Source: Actinomycetospora sp. (GTDB lineage Bacteria > Actinomycetota > Actinomycetes > Mycobacteriales > Pseudonocardiaceae). From it: a stretch of 9,608 bases of DNA. The DNA lies in contig JAICLN010000142.1 of the NCBI GenBank assembly GCA_025925615.1, positions 1 to 9,608 on the forward strand, given 5' to 3'. Within the stretch, counting starts at the first letter, position 1. Each line of letters starts with the position of its first letter. The notes beneath the pieces were generated by a model. The model was not told the DNA's origin. It was given only the letters and a program-made list of their open reading frames with translations, and made no database searches. A program made the translations under genes and the position numbers. Shown one piece after another: positions 5,993-9,608 of the stretch.

Positions 5993-6010
5993 GTGGGAGA
6001 GGTCTCCCAC
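5993..6010. promoter_or_regulatory. Perfect 8-bp inverted repeat between adaptor and pump
   Basis: GTGGGAGA (5993-6000) and TCTCCCAC (6003-6010) are perfectly inverted with a 2-bp spacer. The element lies in the gap between the HlyD-like gene and the MFS start, about 130 bp ahead of the start chosen for the pump. It may be an operator of a MarR/TetR-type regulator at an internal promoter, or a hairpin that adjusts pump expression relative to the adaptors. Confidence 0.45.
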
Positions 6011-6023
6011 GTCTGCCGGAGCG

Positions 6024-6044
6024 GCCCGACCCGGGACGTCGGGC
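6024..6044 (-). terminator. Hairpin at the HlyD-like stop
   Basis: GCCCGA (6024-6029) and TCGGGC (6039-6044) form a 6-bp stem with a 9-nt loop, overlapping the last base of the adaptor's stop codon on the minus strand. Together with the palindrome at 5993-6010 it may cause partial termination before the pump gene. Confidence 0.35.
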
Positions 6045-6814
6045 TAGTCGCCCGGCTTGTGGATGTCCACCGTCACGTTCATGCCGGGGATGAGGTCGAG
6101 GCCCTGGGCGTCGTCGATGCCGATGCGCACCGGGATGACCTGGGTGACCTTCTGGAAGTTGCCGCCCGAGTTGGACTGCGGGAACTGCGAGAACACCGCC
6201 GCCGCGCCGCCCTGGATCTCCTGGACGGTGCCGTGGAACTCCCGGCCCGGGTAGGCGTCGACGGTGAAGTCGACGGGCCGGTTGACCTGGACGTCGTCGA
6301 TGTCGGTCTCGTCGACGCGCGCGGTGACGTAGACGTTGCTCGGGTCGTAGGCGATCGCGAGCTGCGCGCCCGCCGTCACGTACGCGCCCTCGGTGGTGTC
6401 CGAGTTCGCGATGGTGCCGGCCGCCGGGGCCCGGATCGGGAGCTGCGGCTGCACGTAGGCGCCCTGCACCTGGACGCGGCCCACGACCTGGTCGCGTCGC
6501 AGCACGCTGCCGATGGTGCCCTTCCAGCCGACGAGGGTGCCGCTGGTCGGCGCCACGATCGGGATCTTGGTGCCGTCGATCTGGGCGTTGTCGGTGGAGA
6601 CGACCTTGCTCGAGTTGATGAAGTAGTTCGCGGCGAAGGCCGCGGCCGCGAGCACGGCGAGGATGACGATGATCGTGAGGCCGATCTTCGTCGAGCGCTT
6701 GAGCCCGCGGCGCTTCGTCTCGCCCTCGGCCGGGGTGCCCTCGGCCGACGTCCCATCAGGAGGCGTGGCTGCGTCGACCGCCGCGCCCCCCTCGGGGCTC
6801 TCCGGGGCGCTCAC
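6044..6814 (-). CDS. HlyD/EmrA-like membrane-anchored adaptor
   Basis: This 256-aa protein starts at GTG (6812-6814), which overlaps the stop of the preceding gene as GTGA. Translational coupling is therefore likely, and no longer frame has independent support. Residues 1-43 are Pro/Glu-rich and end in basic KRRGLKRSTK; one TM helix lies at about 44-64. A lipoyl-like half (PIVAPTSGTLVGWKGTIGSVL, 85-105) is followed almost at once by the second half (IRAPAAGTIANSDTTEGAYV, 127-146). A beta-barrel domain follows, with TARVDETDIDDVQVNRPVD (164-182) and the closing VTQVIPVRIGID and PGMNVTVDI strands. EmrA-type proteins normally place a long coiled-coil hairpin between the lipoyl halves; here only about 20 residues separate them. 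Family knowledge says such adaptors partner an MFS pump. The next gene is one, so this is probably its direct partner. Confidence 0.88.
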   Translation of the reverse strand: MSAPESPEGGAAVDAATPPDGTSAEGTPAEGETKRRGLKRSTKIGLTIIVILAVLAAAAFAANYFINSSKVVSTDNAQIDGTKIPIVAPTSGTLVGWKGTIGSVLRRDQVVGRVQVQGAYVQPQLPIRAPAAGTIANSDTTEGAYVTAGAQLAIAYDPSNVYVTARVDETDIDDVQVNRPVDFTVDAYPGREFHGTVQEIQGGAAAVFSQFPQSNSGGNFQKVTQVIPVRIGIDDAQGLDLIPGMNVTVDIHKPGD

Positions 6815-8313
6815 GCCGAGCCGCCCAGCAGGACCTGCTGGCCCTCGGCGAGGCCGCTGGTGATCTCGGTGCGGTCGGCGCCGACGAGGCCGGTCGTCAC
6901 CGGTGTCGGTACCTGCCTGCCGTCGGGTTCCACGAGGGTGACCGTGGCCCTGTCTCCCTGTCGGTGCAACGCCGCGTTCGGCACGCTGATCTTCTCGTCG
7001 GACTGGGCGGTGATCACCGAGGCCCGGGCGGACTGTCCGTCGTGGACCCGCGGATCGGTGTTCGGCAGCGCGATCGTCACGTAGTACTCGACGCTGCCGC
7101 CGATCGCCGTCGACGACGGGGCGACCGAGAGGACGGTGCCGTCGAAGGCGTGGTCCGGGACCGCGTCGAGCGAGATGGTGGCCCGCTGCTGCGGTGCGAT
7201 GTTCGCCGCGTCGACCTCCTGGAACGGCGCGACGACGGCGAACTGGGCCACGTTCTGCAGGACGAGGAACTGCGTGCCCCCGGGACGTGAGGGGGATGCC
7301 GCGCCCGGTGCGGCGGCGGCGCCGGCCGCCTGGGCGGCACCCGGGATCGGGGCGTCGGAGCCGGGCGCGAACGGCGTGGTGGACGACGACGGGGCCACGT
7401 ACTCCCCCACTCCGCCGTTGAGCGCGGACACGGTGCCCGCAGCCGGCGCCCGCAGCGTGGTGTTGTCGACGGCCTTCTGCGCGGTCGCGACCCCGGCCCG
7501 GGCGCCGTCGACCGCGGCGGCCGCCGCGTCGAGGGAGTTGGGGCGGTCGGCGCTGGCGGAGTCGAGGCCGTTCTGGGCGCTGACCTGGCCCTGCCGGGCG
7601 CTGGCCACCTGCAGGTTGCCCGCGGCGGCGTCGACGGTCCGCTTCTGCTGGGCCTGCGCGAGTTGCTGCCGCGCCATCTGCACGCCCTGCTGGGCGGACT
7701 GCACGCCGTACTGATCGGCGGGAATCTTCTGGCACGGCGCAGGCGGGGCCGTCGTGTAGGTCGGCTGGCACGCCGCGATGTCCGCCGCGAGCGCCGCCTG
7801 GGCCTGGGTCACGCCGGACTGCGCCTGACCGATCGCCGCGGAGGCGGCCTTGATCGCCGCGTCGTCGGCCGCGAGGGTCGCCCCGGCCTGGCGCTTGGTC
7901 GCCGAGACCACCGAGGAGGCGGCGTCGACCGAGTTCTGGGCACCGTCGACCGACGTGCCGTCCTTCACCCGCGCGTAGTTGGCCTCCTGCGCCGCGAGCT
8001 GGGACTGCGCTTGCCGCAGCTGCTGACGGGCGCTGAAGTCGTCGATGGTGGCGAGGACCTGGCCCGGGGTCACCTGGTCGCCGACCGAGACCCGCACCGA
8101 GGTGAGCTGGCCACCGGTGGAGAACCCGAGGTTGGTGGCGCCGAGCGCGGAGACCGACCCGCTCGACTCCACGCCGGTACTGACGGCGGCGCGTTCGACA
8201 CGGGCGGTCTTCGGCGGGCCGGCACTCTCCGATCCACCGCAGGCACCCACGGTGAGGGCAGCGGCTACGGCAAGTGCGAGGAGCGTCATCCGTCGTACGG
8301 AGCAACGGGTCAC
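6811..8313 (-). CDS. Lipoprotein membrane-fusion protein (RND/ABC-type adaptor)
   Basis: This 500-aa protein from GTG 8311-8313 was chosen because it gives a complete lipoprotein signal: basic n-region MTRCSVRR, hydrophobic core and lipobox LTVGAC with C25. ATG 8287 would lose the positive charge, and GTG 8365-8367 would add 18 residues. No start has a clear Shine-Dalgarno sequence. Order of domains: lipoyl half one with GGQLTSVRVSVGDQVTPGQVL (67-87); a long Ala/Gln-rich helical region (about 92-284); lipoyl half two with LRAPAAGTVSALNGGVGEYV (287-306); an Ala/Pro/Ser-rich insert (about 308-346); a beta-barrel (to about 435); and a membrane-proximal domain. Two cysteines, C182 and C194, flank a Pro-rich loop in the middle of the helical region, probably at the hairpin tip. 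It overlaps the HlyD-like gene by 4 bp. As a lipoprotein it should sit outside the membrane and assist export. Its true pump partner is inferred from the operon. Confidence 0.87.
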   Translation of the reverse strand: MTRCSVRRMTLLALAVAAALTVGACGGSESAGPPKTARVERAAVSTGVESSGSVSALGATNLGFSTGGQLTSVRVSVGDQVTPGQVLATIDDFSARQQLRQAQSQLAAQEANYARVKDGTSVDGAQNSVDAASSVVSATKRQAGATLAADDAAIKAASAAIGQAQSGVTQAQAALAADIAACQPTYTTAPPAPCQKIPADQYGVQSAQQGVQMARQQLAQAQQKRTVDAAAGNLQVASARQGQVSAQNGLDSASADRPNSLDAAAAAVDGARAGVATAQKAVDNTTLRAPAAGTVSALNGGVGEYVAPSSSTTPFAPGSDAPIPGAAQAAGAAAAPGAASPSRPGGTQFLVLQNVAQFAVVAPFQEVDAANIAPQQRATISLDAVPDHAFDGTVLSVAPSSTAIGGSVEYYVTIALPNTDPRVHDGQSARASVITAQSDEKISVPNAALHRQGDRATVTLVEPDGRQVPTPVTTGLVGADRTEITSGLAEGQQVLLGGSA

Positions 8314-8330
8314 GAGCAGAACAACGCGCG

Positions 8331-8402
8331 GAGTCGATCTGGGATACGACTCCCGCAAGGGAGTCACCTCAGCGGTGATCCGCTCCCCCTGCGGGGATCA
8401 CC
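8331..8402 (-). promoter_or_regulatory. Cluster of three inverted repeats ahead of the export operon
   Basis: Three elements are present. GAGTCG (8331-8336) with CGACTC (8347-8352) has a 10-nt spacer. GACTCCC (8348-8354) with GGGAGTC (8359-8365) has a 4-nt loop. GGTGATCCGC (8374-8383) pairs with GCGGGGATCACC (8391-8402), leaving a 2-nt bulge and a 7-nt loop. The first two share bases 8348-8352, so they cannot both form. The cluster lies 18-89 bases upstream of the lipoprotein start, where a leader, attenuator, operator set or upstream terminator would be expected. I found no convincing -35/-10 pair. Confidence 0.45.
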
Positions 8403-8514
8403 GGGAAAGATGTCTCGTTCGCGCCACACGGGGTCGATGTCCGACCAGTCGTAGGACGAGGTGACGACGTACCGCCGTCGACGGGCTCCAGCCGATCGGG
8501 AGACGGTCGGCCAT
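8364..8514 (-). pseudogene. Possible micro-gene with a one-base frameshift
   Basis: From ATG 8512-8514, preceded by AGGA 8 nt upstream, a frame begins MADRLPIGWSPSTA with almost entirely G/C third positions. That pattern then collapses in the same frame. A one-base shift near 8472 restores it, giving YVVTSSYDWSDIDPVWRERD and continuing to a stop at 8364-8366, about 48 residues in all. Unshifted, the frame ends at 8398 after 38 residues with poor codon bias. This could be a decayed or sequencing-frameshifted small gene, or chance in a 72%-GC sequence. I do not recognise the product. The stretch 8403-8551 otherwise shows no gene. Confidence 0.3.
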
Positions 8515-8551
8515 GGCGCGCATCCTGGCAGTCGCAGGGGTCCGCCATGGG

Positions 8552-9430
8552 TCAGCCCGCCGGGCGCCAGGCATCCAGGACGTCGGTGGGGAGGTCGCCC
8601 CGGGGTCCGGTCGCGTCGGCCAGGCCCACGCAGCGGTCGCCGAGGAAGAGTCCCAGCCCGTAGTGCACCGTCGGCCCCGCGTCCAGCACCGCGACCCCGA
8701 CCTCGTACTCGGCCGGGTAGCCGACCTCGGCCACGTACTGCACCCGGAACGCCGACGGCGCGATCGCGGGCGGCGGGCCGCCCCACCCGGAGGTGAGGAC
8801 CTCGTCCTGGAGCGCGGCGACGCCGTCGGCGTACCAGGACACGAGGGCCACGTTGTTGACGTGGCGGTTGGTGTCGATGTCGCCGATGCGGGCCCGCAGC
8901 GAGACCGCGAACGGGTAGGTCGAGCGGTCCCGCCGCTCGGCCCCGGGCCGATGGACCGCGGGGGCATCCGGCTCGTCGAGCACGAGCCCGGCGAGGTCCG
9001 AGCGCAGGGCGTCGGGCAGCTGCGCCGGGCCCGCGCCGGTGGCGAAGACGGTGACGGTGTCCCCTCGCGCCACGCAGCGGTCGTCGTCGAACACGCCGTA
9101 CCCGTAGGTGAACGACGAGCCCCCGACGCGGCGGATCCCGACGCCGATGCGGTACTTGCCGTCCCAGCGCATCGGGGCGAGCCGATCGATGTGCTGGGCG
9201 GCGAGCAGCACCCGGAACGGTCCGAACTCGCCGTCCTCGACGAGCCGGCGGAAGGCGGGCAGCTCGACGGCGACCCGGACGTCCTCGAACCACCGGGCCA
9301 GCCCGATCGTCGAGATCATCCCGTCGTGACCGAGGTCGGAGTAGCGCGGGACGGCGTCGCGCAGCACCGGGTACGCGCCGGGGTGGGTCAGCGCGCAGTG
9401 GGCGGCAGCGGGTTCCGGCATGGGTGCCAT
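8552..9430 (-). CDS. Double-hotdog acyl-CoA thioesterase-like protein
   Basis: The start is uncertain: ATG 9428-9430 (292 aa) is taken as the first ATG, while GTG 9476-9478 would add 16 residues and ATG 9419-9421 would remove three. None has a clear ribosome-binding site. Two tandem 4HBT-type hotdog units are visible. The first is at about 28-135, with RYSDLGHDGMISTIGLARWFED (29-50). The second is at about 173-275, with IDTNRHVNNVALVSWY (185-200), the classic D-x-N-x-H-V-N-N pattern containing the likely catalytic D184/D186 and H190. The first unit's motif is altered (DLGHDGMIST), so the second is the better candidate active site. Family members hydrolyse fatty-acyl-CoA or acyl-carrier-protein thioesters. 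No signal peptide is present, so it should be cytosolic. It follows the unidentified partial gene by 60 nt (12 nt if GTG 9478 is used), which suggests co-transcription. Confidence 0.83.
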   Translation of the reverse strand: MAPMPEPAAAHCALTHPGAYPVLRDAVPRYSDLGHDGMISTIGLARWFEDVRVAVELPAFRRLVEDGEFGPFRVLLAAQHIDRLAPMRWDGKYRIGVGIRRVGGSSFTYGYGVFDDDRCVARGDTVTVFATGAGPAQLPDALRSDLAGLVLDEPDAPAVHRPGAERRDRSTYPFAVSLRARIGDIDTNRHVNNVALVSWYADGVAALQDEVLTSGWGGPPPAIAPSAFRVQYVAEVGYPAEYEVGVAVLDAGPTVHYGLGLFLGDRCVGLADATGPRGDLPTDVLDAWRPAG

Positions 9431-9490
9431 CGTGGCGACACCGCCCGGCAGAGCGCTGCCCCGGTGGGCCCGCGTCACAGGCGCGACGCG

Positions 9491-9608
9491 TCACAAACGC
9501 ACCACACGTACGGCTCCGACTGGGGACGGCCGTCCGGGGTGGAACGCCTCGATCTCGCTGATCGGCGCCCGGGAGGACAGCCCGAAGGACCAGCTGGGGA
9601 CGGGGGAC
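9491..9608 (-). CDS. 3' end of an unidentified gene, cut by the window edge
   Basis: The last 38 or so codons run in from the right edge to a TGA at 9491-9493. Third positions are nearly all G or C, with the few exceptions close to the stop, which strongly supports real coding. The visible peptide includes SWSFGLSSRAPISEIEAF and ends in VGAVRVVRL. I do not recognise the family from this fragment. It lies upstream of, and in the same direction as, the thioesterase-like gene, so the two may form an operon. Confidence 0.6.
   Translation of the reverse strand, partial: SPVPSWSFGLSSRAPISEIEAFHPGRPSPVGAVRVVRL

Noticed and set aside
4600..7084. Very long plus-strand open frames opposite the MFS and HlyD-like genes
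   Set aside because: Composition is Arg/Asp/Gly/His low-complexity, as expected from the complement of high-GC coding DNA. The minus strand encodes clear TM and lipoyl motifs.
8364..9494. A 376-aa minus-strand frame overlapping the thioesterase-like gene
   Set aside because: It is an Arg/Pro-rich shifted frame, while the hotdog motifs lie in the other frame. Only its last 30 or so codons, beyond the thioesterase gene, are considered separately.
1..9608. CRISPR array, tRNA, rRNA, insertion sequence or prophage genes
   Set aside because: No regularly spaced repeats, cloverleaf-like sequence, transposase motif or phage protein was seen. The 22-bp repeats are too few and irregularly spaced for CRISPR.

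Overview
The window is very GC-rich, uses GTG starts often, and carries a chaplin-type cell-surface protein. All of this points to a filamentous actinomycete chromosome. The overall gene style suggests Pseudonocardiales, but that is inference. There are no rRNA or tRNA genes, no CRISPR array and no transposase.

Layout. (1) Positions 30-914 (minus) hold a protein with a zinc-peptidase M15-like (VanX-type) C-terminal motif. It diverges from a tiny secreted chaplin at 1103-1330 (plus). A 20-codon leader ORF (1044-1106) precedes the chaplin and overlaps its start codon. A perfect 20-bp palindrome separates the chaplin from a convergent short-chain dehydrogenase (1365-2213, minus), whose upstream region contains a promoter-like pair overlapped by an operator-like inverted repeat. 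(2) Positions 3622 down to 2383 (minus) look like a three-gene operon: a UPF0060/YnfA small membrane protein, a short AraC-type regulator and a VOC/glyoxalase-fold protein. (3) Divergent from it at 3668-3898 (plus) is a badly shortened DUF5655-like zinc-ribbon protein, probably a remnant. It is followed by about 215 bp of non-coding DNA with three copies of a 22-bp repeat. (4) Positions 8313 down to 4114 (minus) form an export module: a lipoprotein membrane-fusion protein with a long helical region, a TM-anchored HlyD/EmrA-like adaptor that overlaps it by 4 bp, and a 14-TM DHA2/EmrB-type MFS pump. (5) Upstream of the module lie several inverted repeats and a possible frameshifted micro-ORF. 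Next come a double-hotdog thioesterase-like protein (about 8552-9430, minus) and the 3' end of an unidentified gene running off the right edge.

How the parts work together. The export module is the best-supported functional unit, and its two adaptors look complementary: one has the helical hairpin and the other has lost it. The UPF0060-AraC-VOC set looks like a small regulated stress or resistance cassette. The most unusual non-coding structure is the repeat triplet at 3919-4069. On the transcript strand of the export operon it can fold into either of two mutually exclusive 22-bp stems in which every mismatch is a G-U wobble. Start codons are uncertain for several genes and are discussed per entry.
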